From Nageia nagi (lineage: Eukaryota; Pinophyta), in contig JBITNC010000002.1 in NCBI GenBank assembly GCA_050084985.1, positions 27,032,001-27,096,000 on the forward strand: a stretch of 64,000 nt of DNA, given 5' to 3'. Each line of letters begins with the position of its first letter. Position 1 is the stretch's first letter. Below the pieces are notes generated by a model that was not told the DNA's origin, made no database searches, and saw nothing but the letters and a program-made list of their open reading frames with translations. Shown piece after piece: positions 33,732 through 45,925 of this stretch. A program made the translations under genes and the position numbers.

Positions 33732-34468
33732 ATGCAATATTGGGATAGAGCGTAGAGAGAGAAGAGAGAGAGTAAGAGAGAGTTCTCCTCCATAGAGATA
33801 CAAGCGGAGATGAGAACATTTACATATTTGAGAATCTTTTTGAGAACTAGTTTGAGACTCACTACATTACCATTTGACAAAATGGTTTACAATACAATCA
33901 TTAACCACAATTAGTTTCACTGTACATAATAGTCGATCAACTTTAAGCTGACATGTGAGTCTCCATGAGCTTGCTTACACAAGGTGAGTAACCTGCATTT
34001 CTGAAGATCCTACATGCTATAAGCAACTCATGAATAAAATCAGTTAGATGCATAATATATTCATTTTATTAATAAGAGAATCAAATAATGCCATCTTATA
34101 AATAACTGATCAATGGTGCACTATAAGTCATCACGAAGATGCCAAGCCATCACTCATAGTCACTTGTTGTATATAGACATGTGTTGATTATTAATAGAGC
34201 ATAACATATAGATGACTGTATAATGCCTAAAGACACATACCAGATCTTCTCATATGAATACTTGAACAATGAAACTGATTGATCAATTATATGCTCAAAA
34301 AATTGTACAACAAGTTTCTCACGTAGAGTAAACTTACCACGGAGGTATAAAATGTACAAGAAGTTCCTGACACAGAGCGAACTTACCACTGAGGTATATC
34401 ATAATCAACACTATATAACAACAAAAAAAGGGCCTCTTAGAGGTGAAGTTGTCATCACTAACAAAAGT
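33732..34468 (-). other. 3' UTR of element C with two tandem-repeat copies
   Basis: Homologous to the 3' UTRs of A and B. Two copies of the TACCTCCGTGGTAAGTTTA type unit at about 34298-34400. No gene. Confidence 0.75.
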
Positions 34469-37400
34469 TCAAACTTCACTCCCCCTTGAGGGCAACTTCA
34501 CCAACCCGAGAGAATCCCTAAGCTTGTTGAACTGAGCTTCAGGAAGGGGCTTGGTGAATAAATCAATGGAGTTTATAGTAGATGGACAATACTCTAAGTG
34601 TATGATGTCTTCTAGAACCTTCTCCTTGATAAAATGGGCTTGGATTTCCTCATGTTTGGTTCTCTGATAGAACACAGGATTCTTAGCCAAAGAGATAGCC
34701 GATTGATTATCTGAAAAAATAAGAGATGGGCAGTTTTGCTCATACCCAATTTTATTTAGAAGATACCTCATCCAAATAGCTACCTGGGTAGCAACAGATA
34801 TGGCTCGATATTCAGCTTTGGTGGTAGAAAGAGTCACAGTAGGTTGCTTCTTGGAAGCCCAAGAGATAGCACCTGAACCAATGTTGAACACATATGCAGA
34901 GGTTGATTTTCTATCATCTCTATCTCCACCATAATCAGAATTTAAGAACCCAGAGAGAACAATCGAGGGCACTTTGGAATACTTAAGAGCAAGATCCTTT
35001 GTCCCTGCCACATACCTCAAGATTTGCTTAACAGCATTGAGGTGCTCAACATATGGTTTTTGCATGAATCATGCCATCAGATTCACTGCAAAGGCAATAT
35101 TAGGTCGAGAGATAGTCAGATACAAAAGACTACCGATCAATTGCCTATAAGCTGTAGCATTAGCCAACTGAGAATTTGAGCTTAGAGATATAATGATTCT
35201 AGGAGAAATAGGTATTGCAGAATATCTAAACTCCTTGTAAATTCAATTAATCACTTAAAGGATATTTAGATACCTTAAGGGATTAATTGAATTCTTTACT
35301 ATGTAAACTTTGACCTTGTATATCCATTTATTTCCAATCACATTTTTCTCATTGGGATAAGGAACCAAATCCCAAGTTTCATTTTTCATGAGCGCCTCAT
35401 ACTCAACTTTCATAGCTTCCATCCAACACTCTTGCATGAAAGCTTCTTTGAAGGTTGATGGCTCATTCTTATTATCAATTTTTGCAAATAAAGATTTATT
35501 CAAGGTCATACTCCTTGTAATTCTTTAAGCTAGAGAATTTTGCTCTTGTAGTGACTTCCCTACATTATCATCCAACCAGTTAGGTGCAGGCGAAGAATCA
35601 TCTGAATCAGACACCTCAACATGAGAAGTTGTATCCTTAGGAAGTTCATTGAACTTGACATCCCTAGAAACAAAGACTATTTTATGGGATGAGGAGTAGA
35701 GCCTGTAACCTCTATGCTCATTATCATACCCCACAAAGATGCATTTTTCTAATCTTTTATCCAACTTCTTTCTTTTCTCTGAGGTAATGAAGGCAAATGC
35801 ATCACAATCGAAGACCTTAAAGTGTGTGATGTTAGGTTTCTTTCCTGTCCATGCTTCATACAGAGTTTTACCTTCAACTGCTTTAGTAGGACACCTATTT
35901 AGGGTGTGAATAGTAGTGTGAATAGCTTCACCCATAAGAAACTAGGAAGGTTACCCAACATGCACCTTACCATTTCCATAATGGTTCGATTCTTCCTTTC
36001 AGCAACTCCATTTTGTTGAGGGGTGTAAGGGATTGTGATTTGCCGCTTGATCCCATGTTTAACATAATAGTCGTTAAACTCATTGCTATTATACTCACCC
36101 CCATTATCAGATCTCAGCATCTTGATCTTAAAATTAGTTTGATTTTGAACAAGAGCCTTGAAGTCTTTAAACCTATCAAAAGTTTGATCCTTATGCTCAA
36201 GTAGATAACCAAATGTCATCCTGCTGAAGTCATCAATGAAGGTCAGAACATAAGAAGCTCTCCCTAGAGACTTAGTCTGAAATGAACCCATCAAATCTGA
36301 ATGCACAAGCTGAAGAGGACGAGTAGCCCAAGTTACCTTATCTTTTTCAAACTTTTGCCTATTCATCTTTCCTAGAATGCACCTTTCATAAAGACCAATT
36401 ATGGGTGAAATATTAGGTAAACCTTTCACAAATTCTTGATTTTTCATATCTTGAATACTCTTGTGGTTAAGGTGCCCTAATCGTTGATGCCAAAGATTAC
36501 CCTTTGAACAAACATTTACAGCAAGACACATCTTTGAAGGAACTTGATCCATAATATAAAGGTCATCCTTTACTGATCCTTTCATCAAGGTGGCAAGTCC
36601 TTTCTTAATACACCAGGAGTGTGAGGTAAATTCAAATGAGTATCCTTTCCTTGCAATCTGAATTACGGAGATAAGATTCATCCTTAGTTTAGGCACATAA
36701 AAGACATTATCAAGAACCTTTCCATGAATCTTCACACTCCCTATTCCTTGAACATCAAGGATTGAATTATCACCTATCACAACTGCATCCTTCTTGTACT
36801 TATGAAAGTTTTCAAACTTATCCTTTTCATAACACATGTGATTAGTGCATTTTGAATCAACAATCCAATCATTTGAAATAGTTTGAGTCATTGAGTAGTA
36901 GGCAACAGTAGCAGCATGCTTGTTCTTCTTTTTATTATTGAAATTTTTCACATTTACATTTCCCTTACCTTTTTTAGCAAATTTCTTTTTGCGATAATCA
37001 TACTCTTTGTGACCAAAGATGCCACAAAAGTTTCAATTTCTACCAAACTCTTTCTTAGGTTTTGGATTGCTTGATTCAGCTTTGTCATTCCTTTGCTTAA
37101 AGTTGCCATTATTGTTGCCCTTTTTCTCATGCTTCCTGAAGGTAGATGAGGATTTATTATCTTTGAATTTATAATGTTTGAACTTCTTCTTGAAAGGAGT
37201 TTTGGTTGCTCCTAGAGCAATGCTTTTATCCTTTGGAGAAAAGTTCAACATTTTCTTATTCAAAGTTTCCTCATGCTTCAGAAGGAGTCTAGAAAGGTTA
37301 TCAAGAGAGATGACATCTTATTCATCATCGAGCCTAGTTTCCATAACCATGATAAAGTTACTGAACTTTGTAGAAAGACTTTGAAGAATGATGAAGACCA

Positions 37401-37833
37401 TGAACTCATCATTGATCCAGTTGCACCCACAGCCAACCAGTTGTGTCCTGAGGTCAATGATTTTGTTCAAGTAAATAGAAGCACTTTCATCTTCACCTTT
37501 ATGATATTGCAACAACTTTTTTAAAATAGTGAATCTCCTTCAAAATTTTGACCCAAGGTAAATTTTCTTCAGCCTATCCCAAGCTTCCTTTGCTTATGTT
37601 GAAGAAGAGATCATGAGAAGTATGTCATCTAAACCTGCATGATAAATCATTGAAGTTGCTAACTCATTCTTTGAGTTGTAGATTTCAAGAGCCTTCTCAT
37701 CTGTAGGAGCAACCAAGTCTTCATTAACTATCTGCCATAGCTTCCTTGCTTGTAACTCAGCTTTCATACGAGGTTCCCATATGTCAAAGTTGGAACCATC
37801 GAGTATATGCTTGGGTATGAAGGTTTCAACCAT
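34469..37833 (-). pseudogene. gag-pol: Copia Gag-Pol of element C (broken and internally deleted)
   Basis: Starts at ATG 37833 ('MVETFIPKHILDGSNF'). Gag is interrupted near 37594, 37515 and 37320; its zinc knuckle (about 37020-37050) is damaged, with the first cysteines altered. Protease reads 'DWIVDSKCTNHMC' (Gly to Lys in Asp-Ser-Gly). Integrase is largely intact ('HSDLMGSFQ', 'MLRSDNGGEYNS', 'PQQNGVAERKNRT'), with a frameshift near 35930. RT runs to 'GNKWIYKV' and is then cut by the inverted LTR piece. The frame resumes in late RT and RNase H ('STSAYVFNIGSGAISWASKK'), ending 'LPSRGSEV' at 34469. The YVDD box is deleted, so C cannot make active RT. Confidence 0.9.
35219..35316 (+). repeat. 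Inverted LTR fragment inside pol of element C
   Basis: About 97 bp (AATATCTAAACTCCTTG... to ...GTAAACTTTGACC) matches LTR positions just after the LTR start, in plus orientation, opposite to the element. It replaces about 1 kb of RT. At the right junction LTR and pol share TTGACCTT, a microhomology. Confidence 0.85.
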
Positions 37834-39514
37834 TGCTACACAAAAGTAAATAAGCAAGAAGAATGAATAAATTTCTATAATTTACCATCTATACAAATCA
37901 AACATTGATAAGTAAATATGTCCCACATGTGCAAACTTATAAACCAAGATCTGTAGAATGATAAAGTTGAGGTTGTTTTCTTGTATAGAATTAGGCCTTC
38001 ACCTGGATGCCCACAAAGTGGAGCCCAAGTACTACCAATCCTCAACTAGTTCACCTTGGTCAGTAATATACTCTCTCAAGGAGAAGTACCAACTATTTTC
38101 CAAGGATCCGATGTATGTTGGACCGACCATTTTAATTATCTTTTTTAAGGTTTTCAAGTTTTCCTCCTAGGTTATCAGGATAATCCTTGAATGGACGTGC
38201 AGACATGTGGTATCACTACACACATGCCTGTCCACCTAATAGAGTTATGTCCAATCCAACAAAGGTCTTAGGGGCAATTAAGATGGGTTTACCACCACTT
38301 GGTTCTTCGGACTAAAAATGGCTCTAGTCTACCTTGTCTTCCCCTTGTGGCTCCCCAAACAAGTCATGTTGTGGAAAAGTACATGCGGATGTGTTCATTT
38401 TAGGGGTTACTTTCAATATTTTACGTTTTGCAAGTATAAAGCAATTACGCAAAAATATAAAGTAAAGTATTAAAAATACATCATCCATAAGAACTTGAAA
38501 TATAAGTGTCCAATGGGTTTTGTATTAACCCTTAAAGGACATTTTTACATTTTGCATACTTGTTCAAGTTCATAAATTCATTCAATACTTTAATGAATTT
38601 AAAAAAGGCTAAGTCCTACTTAGCATTAATCCATTCATTAATTTAAAAAAAAAATTGCATAAGTTCTATACTTAGCATGAATTCATTTTTAAATGTTCTA
38701 AGTCCTACTCATGACTAGTAAAAAGAAATGCCATAAATCACTTAGCAAAGAATGCCTAGGGTTTATTCATAACTTAACATTTAATGAATAAGTCCATTCA
38801 TACATGGCATAAATCATGAATTCATAGATAATACTTAAGTCCTACTTTAGCATTAGTTTAAGCATTTAGAGAATTAAAAAATGCATAAGTTAAGCATTAA
38901 CAAACTTGACATTTAATGACTAAAAAAGGCACTAAATTCTCCCCTTCTTACTTAAAAAAAGAACTATAAGCATTTAATTTGAACTTATAGAAAGAAAATT
39001 CCAAAAAAAATTCCTCTTTTAGGTAAGAAAAATATCATGCTCATAAAACTTATGGAGAAAAGAGACTTTAATTTTTGGACAACCACATCTTGCAAGAGGT
39101 AAGGTGTGTACCTATCAAAACTTTATGAGGATTGACTATCATGCTCAACAAAATTAAATTAGCCTCCTTTTTGGAAAAAAACTTCTACCCAACAAGGTTT
39201 GACTTCAAATAATTAATGCTTCTTACCAAAAAATTAAAGCATTAGAGAGACTTTGCAAAGAATACAAAAAAATTTTCAACTCAAAAATTAATGCATTGTC
39301 TCTCATCCAACAAGAAAACTTAATGCCATTAATGATCTTCTACAAAAATAAATGAAACACCCCCCCCATTTTTTAATGCACTTTTAGAGTTAAAAGAACA
39401 TACTTAAAGAAAAAAAATGATGAGTAAAAAAAAACATGTTCAGAGGTGCAGGGTTGTGATGTGTGCGAAGGATTGAGAGGTCCATTTTGAGGGACTGTGA
39501 GGTGAGTGGCGACC

Positions 39515-39918
39515 AAGAATTCGATGATGAACGGGCTTCAATCCATCATGAACATCTGATAATGCACGACCGAGCAAGATAGACATAGCATAAGCCAAAT
39601 ATGAGTCTGTAGCCTCCTTGTGAAGCTCCACATGCATAATTCTCTCGTCCTACGATCGTTCATATAAAGCCCATTATTGTCCTCCTCATCTTGCTTTCTT
39701 TTTACATTACTGTCCTCTGTGAGGGATGCAAATACTTCGTTCTTGCACCTCGTCCGAATTCTCATAACTCTTCTGCTGCCATTGTTAGCCAAAAATGCAG
39801 ACAGAAAATGCACATCCAAATAGTGTGGTAGTTCTTTATGCTGACATTTTTGAAGGCTTGGCACCACCAAAAATTTGTGACAAAGGGAACATATGGCACT
39901 TAAGGGAATACGATGCAA
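39515..39918 (-). pseudogene. GYRA: Captured organellar DNA gyrase subunit A gene fragment (5' part)
   Basis: Minus-strand frame near 39637-39515 reads '[18 protein letters not shown]', '[20 protein letters not shown]', 'RIL'. This is the very conserved start of the gyrase/topoisomerase IV A-subunit core. Upstream, in a frame shifted near 39640-39655, lies a basic, serine-rich stretch ('LANNGSRRVMRIRTRCKNEV', 'NVKRKQDEEDNNGLY') that fits the organelle transit-peptide region of plant GYRA. Similarity stops abruptly after 'RIL' at 39515, perhaps an exon end or capture breakpoint. The catalytic tyrosine region is absent. It lies in the sense direction of element C. Confidence 0.82.
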
Positions 39919-40150
39919 TCGAGCGATGCAGGCTATGGGGGTAATGGTGGGCGGAGGCGGTAGGGGCTACGGTGGCATGATTGATGCTAGGAGCATGGGT
40001 TCCAGGGTTCACATATTCGAGTACGTGAATGAGGGAGGAATTCCACAGGTTAAAGGGGCATCTCCTTCATTGAAGATGAAGCCGAGGCTTTCGGCCTTTG
40101 CTTCGAGGCCTGGGAGGGCAGGAGATTCGATGGTGGAACTGATAGAGTTT
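39919..40150 (-). other. GC-rich upstream part of the C cargo, unidentified
   Basis: GC-rich DNA joined to the gyrase fragment and bounded by the poly-A/T run. Open frames exist on both strands (93 codons on plus, starting at 39893) but neither matches a family I recognise. It may be 5' flanking sequence of the captured gene or a second captured piece. Confidence 0.4.
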
Positions 40151-40662
40151 GTATTTTTTTTTTTTTTTAATTAAACCAACAATGATTAAACTAATACTAA
40201 TTTTAATATTGTATTCCTCCTTTTAAAAATGTTTATATATAAATATATATAAAGTTGCAAAAATAAAAAATTGAAATTTCTCCCTCTCACAAAAGAAATT
40301 ACCCATTTTTATTAACGAAAAGGTTAAAAAAACTTATCTTCTCCATAAGATAGAAAAAAAAATTCCTCAACTTAATTTTTGTATACTATCCTCTTAAATA
40401 ATGAGCAAATAAGCAATTTGCAAAAAAAAGTTATTCACAAAAGAGGTTAGTATCAAAAATTGTTAATCATATTTAGCTCAAGAATAGTCAACATATAGCA
40501 CACAATATGTTAGTAGTAAAATACAATTATTCAATAATTAACCAAGAAGGTAAAAAATGTATACCTTCTATTATGTTTTACCTCAACAATGTAAGAAGAT
40601 GAGAAATGGAGACCTCCAAATTGAAGAAGTTTCAAAGAATGTTGAAGGAGCTTCCACACCAA

Positions 40663-40675
40663 GCTCTGATACCAA
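40663..40675 (-). other. Primer-binding site of element C
   Basis: Minus-strand TTGGTATCAGAGC, one base from the LTR; exact match to the copia type. Confidence 0.92.
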
Positions 40676-40676
40676 T

Positions 40677-41165
40677 TGATGGATTTAGTTCTACACTAAT
40701 CCTCAAGGTCTAAGACTATAGGAAACTTAATCATTCAACATATACAAGCTAATAACACCATTCACACAAGATAACACCAATATAAGTGGTTCCTCCCTCC
40801 TTGGGAGTACATCCACAACTAGATCTCAATTCTCAAACTATGCACCCTCTTAATACAATTCCTTTCTCTCCTACACAAACTAGTAGAGTAATCTTACTCA
40901 AAATCTAAGTGAAATTACAAGAGGAGAGGCCCTCTATTTATAGCATGAGAGCACCTCCCTAACCTCCTTTTAACCCAAGGGTAAGGTTAGGGTTACAATA
41001 AATATATTACCTAACTTTAACCTACCAACTAACCACATGATAAGGTCAAAGTTTACATAATAAAGAATTCAATTAATCCCTTAAGGTATCTAAATATCTT
41101 TTAAGTGATTAATTGAATTTACAAGGAGTTTAGATATTCATAATATTTCATCACAAATTCTAACA
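40677..41165 (-). repeat. 5' LTR of element C
   Basis: 489 bp, the partner of 33233-33721. TATA box at 40935-40942 (minus). Followed by TSD TTAAG at 41166-41170. Confidence 0.94.
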
Positions 41166-41170
41166 TTAAG

Positions 41171-41739
41171 TCTAATGATCAAAATGGTGAAAAGTTCATA
41201 CTTTTCAATTGCCTCTAAGTCCTCTATTAGTTTAGATATAATTCCAATAGGTGGATAAGCATGTGTGTAGTGATACCACATGTTTGCATGTCCATTCAAA
41301 GATTATCCTAATAAACGAGGAGAAAAACTTGAAATCTAATCAAAATTAATAATTTGGTAGATCTAATAAATATCATAACATTAGAAAATAGTAGGTACTT
41401 CTTCTTGTGAGAAAGTGTAATACTGACCAAGGTGAACTAGTTGAGGATTGGTAGTACTTGGGCTCCTCTTGTGTGGGCATCCAAGTGAAGGCCTAATTTT
41501 AGATAAGAAAATAAGCCTCAACAATGTCACTCTACATCTATGGTTCTTGAGATGAGATATGTATTTGGATACATGGATTATTATTTAAGTTGTAAAATAT
41601 TTGCACTAGTGAATCAAATCAAGCATGCTTTAGTTAATTAAATGAAATATATGTTACTTACTTGGTTAAAATATAAATATATAATGTTGTTTATTAAACC
41701 ACATGCTTATTATTTCACATTCTTGTGTACCAAATAAGA
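41171..41739 (+). other. Leader of element D, resumed after element C
   Basis: Matches the E leader at about 45360-45925 block for block (GTGTGTAGTGATACCACATG, AACTAGTTGAGGATTGGTAG). No gene. Confidence 0.7.
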
Positions 41740-42825
41740 GACTCTTTTTTACCCAAACACATTCTTGATGGTTCCAACTTTAGAATTTGGGAACCATGTA
41801 TGAGAGCTAAATTATAAGCAAGGAAGCTTTGGTAAATAGTGAATGAGAACCTTGTACCTTTTATAGATGAGAAGGCACTAGAGGCTACAAAATGAAGAAT
41901 GAGTTGGTAACCTCCATGATATTTTATGCAATTTTAGATGATGTGCTCTTGATGATTTTCTCTTCAAACTCGATAAAAGAAGCTTGGGATAATCTTAAGC
42001 AAATATACCTTAGTTTAAAGTTTTCAAGAAGGTTTACTATTCTCTAAAAGTTACTTCAATCTCATCAAGAGAAAGATGAAAATGTGACTATCTACTTGAA
42101 TAAAATAATTGACTTAAAGACTTAACTTATCATTTGTGGGTATAATTGGATAAATGATGAGTTCATGGTCTTCATTATTCTTCAAAGTTTGAAAACTTTT
42201 TGATGGTTATGAAAATAAGGCTTAATGATGAAGAAGAAGGCTTCTCCCTTGAGAAATTTTTTAGGCTTCTTTTGAAGCATGAAAAAATCCTTAATAAAAA
42301 GGTGTTGATTTATTATCTTAAGGATAATAACATTGCTCTTGGAGCAACCAAAACTCTTTTCAAGAAGAAGTTCAACCATCAAAAGAAATCTTATCCTTCT
42401 TCCTTCAAAAGGTTTGAGAAAAGAGGCAATGGCTACAACAGCAACAAGAATAATGGCAACAACTACAACAACAATAAAAACAATAGAAAAAATAACCATT
42501 TAAGCAAAGAGATGGAAAAGGTAAAGCAAATAATCCATATTCTAAAGAAAAATTTGATGGTAATTGTAACTATTGTGGCATCCAAAGTCACAAAGAAGTT
42601 GATTACTACAAAAAAAAAGAGAAAAAGAATAAAGGTAATGGAAATGTAAAGAACTTCAAAGGAAATAAGAATATTCAAGTTGGTTTTGTTGCAATGTTCT
42701 ACCCCATGTCTTGCACTTTTTCTTTTAATTGGATTGTTGACTCTAGTTGCACTAATCACCTATGCTTTGAAAATGAAAAGTTTGAGAACTTTCACAAGTA
42801 TAGAAAAGATGGAGTTGTGATAGGT
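41740..42825 (+). pseudogene. gag: Copia Gag and protease start of element D (broken)
   Basis: Decayed Gag from about 41745 ('LPKHILDGSNFRIWEPCM'), with frameshifts and stops through 42180. A 149-codon frame at 42200-42649 covers the basic, Asn/Lys-rich C-terminal part; the knuckle near 42560 is shifted out of frame. Protease begins 'NWIVDSSCTNHLC' (Gly to Ser in Asp-Ser-Gly) near 42730 and is cut after 'GVVIG' at 42825 by the LTR of element E. Confidence 0.8.
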
Positions 42826-43318
42826 TGTTGGAATGTATAATGCATTATTGTAAAGGTTTTGTAATAATCTTCTATGTAAGTTCACTAATACTTAAGGGTA
42901 TCATTTGATACCTTAAGTATTTAAGTAAATATGATAATGTAACTTATCCTACACTCCATGACATGAGCATGCCCCTTGGGTAAAAGGATGTGCATGTCAT
43001 GTTTTTATACATTAGGTAAAAGGATGATCCAAAGAGAGATTTTGGCCTATAAATAGAAGGCTCCCTCTTTGGATCACATACCAATTGTGGAGTAAAGTTA
43101 TGCTATAGGATAGTGTTTAGAAGTTGAGATTAGAAGGATTGTAAGAGAGTTTTATTTGTGATTGAAGTAAAGATCTAGTTAGTGGATGTACTTCTAGTTG
43201 GAGGAACCACTTACATCTTGTGTTGTGAGATTACTTTATGAGTATGTTAGATGTGATTTGTGAGCTTTCATATGATCTTGGTTCTTTAAAAATTATATTG
43301 TTAGTGTTAGTTTCTTCA
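42826..43318 (+). repeat. 5' LTR of element E
   Basis: 493 bp, TGTTGGAATGTATAATGC...TTTCTTCA, homologous to the D LTR. TATA box at 43048-43055; U3 hairpin near 42880-42928. Confidence 0.9.
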
Positions 43319-43320
43319 AT

Positions 43321-43333
43321 TTGGTATCAGATC
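43321..43333 (+). other. Primer-binding site of element E
   Basis: TTGGTATCAGATC, one base different from the D form. Followed by copies of TTGGTGTGGAAGCTCTTC as in A. Confidence 0.85.
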
Positions 43334-45925
43334 TTGGTGTGGAAGCTCTTCTTCTTGGTGTGAAAGCTCTTCTTCAACCTACACTCCATTGTTGAGGTAA
43401 AAAAGAGAAAGTATAAATCTTTTTGATTAATTTTTTTATTGTTGTGATACTAACATAATTCTTTGAAGATGTGTTAGTTTATATTTTTATGCTTAAAATG
43501 ATGCAATTATTTACTAACCTTCTTTTTAGTTGCAATTTTTTATTGCTTAGCTTATTACTATTTAAAAAAAAATGAGGTTAGTATATAAAAAAATTGTATT
43601 TCTTTGTGTTTCAAATAAATTATTCTCTTTGGAAAATAAAAAAATAATGTATTTTTTACATATTATAGAGTATTCTTTTCTAAACTGCTACTCTAGTTCT
43701 TTTTTTTACTCCTAAAGTGTTTACAATATATTCTCAACTATATGTATTTATAAAAAAGAAGGGCTTTATGGGGGTTCTTATGTCATAAAATTTATGATTG
43801 TTGTAAATATACTTTTATACATATATGCTATTAAAAAATATATTTATCAGCATTATTTTTTTATGTAAAAAATAATAATAATAATAAAAGAAAGCGGGGG
43901 GGGGGGGTCTTGTAACTTTCTAGCCAAGCTCTCTACGCAGGCCCTCATGGCTTGCAATTCTCAGCCCGATGACCTCACCTCATATACTTAGACAAGCCTT
44001 GGAAGCCTATCCACTCACCTTCATAGGGTTTCCCTTTGTCAAGCCCTCTTCTCCCTCTACGTGACTGATTCTTCCTCCTTTGCATGATTGATTCTTCCTC
44101 CACATGATTGATTCTTCCTCCTCCGTGCGATTGATTCTTCCTCTACACGATTAATTTTCCCCCTTACATAGCAGAAGCATGGTGATAGCTATAAAATCTT
44201 GCATCCCTTTAGAGGTCACTCATCTCTTTTTTTATCATCTCTTGGATTTAATGTTGCATGGCCCTTTCATTCTTTTTTGCTATCACTTTGTTAGTTGAAG
44301 GATGTTCCAATTCTTAATGATAGTACCTTTTTTTGCCTTGCTTAACAATTCACCTATCCTCATTATGGTGAGTTTGACTTAGAGTGTTAGGAAAATTTTT
44401 TCATTAATAACTTAGTTAAATGCATTTCCTTTTTTAGTTCACGTCTCCCTCCTTCAAATTGTGTACTCTTCATTAATTGTGTTTGACTTAGAGTGCTTCT
44501 CCTCATACCCTTTTTTTTAATAAAGAAATTTTGTTTAAGGCATTTTAGGCATATACCAAAAGTATTTTTTTTATTTTTTTATTTTTAAGTAAAAATGAAG
44601 GATTTTTTAAGTAAAAATTTATTTTACCTTGGCCAAAATGCATTAACAATTTTTTTTCTTATAAACTATGGTATTTTTTTAAAGTGATAAATTGTTTAGT
44701 GTAAACTTCAATTTTTTTACACTATTTTTGAAATGTTCTTTAAGTAAAAGGGGGAGATATTTATGAACTTCTTTACTTTAAAATTTAGATCCTCTATGCC
44801 TAGAATACATATTTATCACTTAAAAATTTTATGCTTGTACATATAATGCATGTTTATGCCTTTTCTTAAGCATTTATCTTTTATGCAATGCTATAAGTGG
44901 ACATATGCAAGCTATGGATATGACTCATGCTTTTTACTTAATTTCTTAAGTTAAATAATGCATGCTTACTTAATTTTGTTTTAAGTTATGGATATGATAC
45001 ATGCTTATTACTTAAATTTTAAGTTTAAGGGAATGATGCATTTGATGACTCCCTAATTTTTTTTACTTCCTTATGCAAAATATGAAATGGACTTGTAAAA
45101 AATTAGGAATGATGTAAAGATGTCCTTTAGGGGTTGGTAAACAAAACCCATTAGACACTTAGGTTTCAAATTTTGAATGGATGATGTTTTACTTATGCTC
45201 TTTTACTTCATGTTTTACATTTTGATTTATTTACTTATACAAACAAAAATGCAAATATTAATATGATTAACCCCATAAAATGAACACATTTGCATGTACA
45301 TTTCGCAACATGACTTGTTTGAAGAGCCATGAGATGAAGATAGGCAGACTGGAGCCTTTAAGTCTAATAATTGAAATGGTAAAAAGTTCATACTTCTCAA
45401 TTGCCCCTAAGTCCTATGTTGGTCTGAACATAACTCCAATAGGTGGACAAGCATGTGTGTAGTGATACCACATGTCTACACATCCATTCAAAGGCTATCC
45501 TGATAACCTAGGAGGACAACTTGAAACCTAATCAAGATTAATAATTTGGTTGATCTAATAAATATCATAACCTTAGAAAATAGTAGGTACTTCTCTTTGT
45601 GAGAAAGTATAATACTGACCAAGATGAACTGGTTGAAGATTGGTAGTACTTGGGCTTCTTTTGTATGGGCATCTAGGTGAAAGCCTAATTTTAAATAAGA
45701 AAACAAGCCTCAATAATGTCACTCTACATCTACGATTCTTGAGATGAGAAATATATTTAGATACATAGATTATTATTTGAGTTGTAAAACATTTGCACTA
45801 GTGAATCAAATCAAGCATGTCTTAGTTAAGTAAATGAAACATGTATTACTTACTTGGTTAAAACATAAACATATAATATTGTTTATTGAATCGTATGCTT
45901 ATTATTTCACATTCTTGTGTAGAAA
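43334..45925 (+). other. Long 5' leader of element E
   Basis: AT-rich with CTAACATA-type text, a poly-G run at 43896-43907 followed by TC, then a GC-richer segment (about 43915-44260). The latter includes about five copies of a near 20-bp unit around TGATTGATTCTTCCTCC (44065-44160) and ends near ATGGCCCTTTCA. The purine-rich hairpin is near 44735-44790 and the CATGACTTGTTTGAAGAGCC block near 45308. The GC-richer part occupies the cargo position but was not identified. Confidence 0.65.

Larger units (their letters stand above)
37834..40662 (-). other. Long 5' leader of element C, with cargo
   Basis: Minus strand from the PBS: AT-rich DNA, a poly-A run (plus-strand poly-T at 40155-40169), a GC-richer cargo at about 40150-39440, AT-rich DNA, then the conserved GAGCC/ACATGACTTGTTTGGGGAGCC block (about 38385-38340) and the block before gag (38200-37930). 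The layout matches A and B, but the cargo differs. Confidence 0.72.
33233..41165 (-). mobile_element. Ty1/copia retrotransposon C, complete ends, internally rearranged
   Basis: 7,933 bp with 489-bp LTRs (33233-33721, 40677-41165), TSD TTAAG, exact PBS, and gag-pol on the minus strand. Same family as A and B. About 1 kb of RT is missing and replaced by an inverted LTR piece (35219-35316). The leader carries a gyrase A fragment instead of PPR repeats. LTRs differ at about eight positions by eye. Confidence 0.95.
30629..42825 (+). mobile_element. Ty1/copia element D, partial, split by C and cut by E
   Basis: 5' LTR 30629-31129, exact PBS, long leader, decayed gag and protease start. Element C (33233-41165) lies inside the leader and element E begins at 42826 within the protease region. 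No downstream pol or 3' LTR of D was found. It is a sister family of A/B/C: different LTR text, but the same PBS, the same leader blocks and a homologous Gag. Confidence 0.85.

Noticed and set aside
39893-40174. Plus-strand 93-codon frame, Gly-rich, beside the gyrase fragment
   Set aside because: No family recognised, it runs into a poly-T tract, and it overlaps the antisense captured gene region. Kept only as unidentified cargo.
42182-42759. Minus-strand hydrophobic frames that look like membrane proteins
   Set aside because: They are the antisense of the Asn/Lys-rich Gag tails of D; the same effect is seen at 46385-46879 for E.
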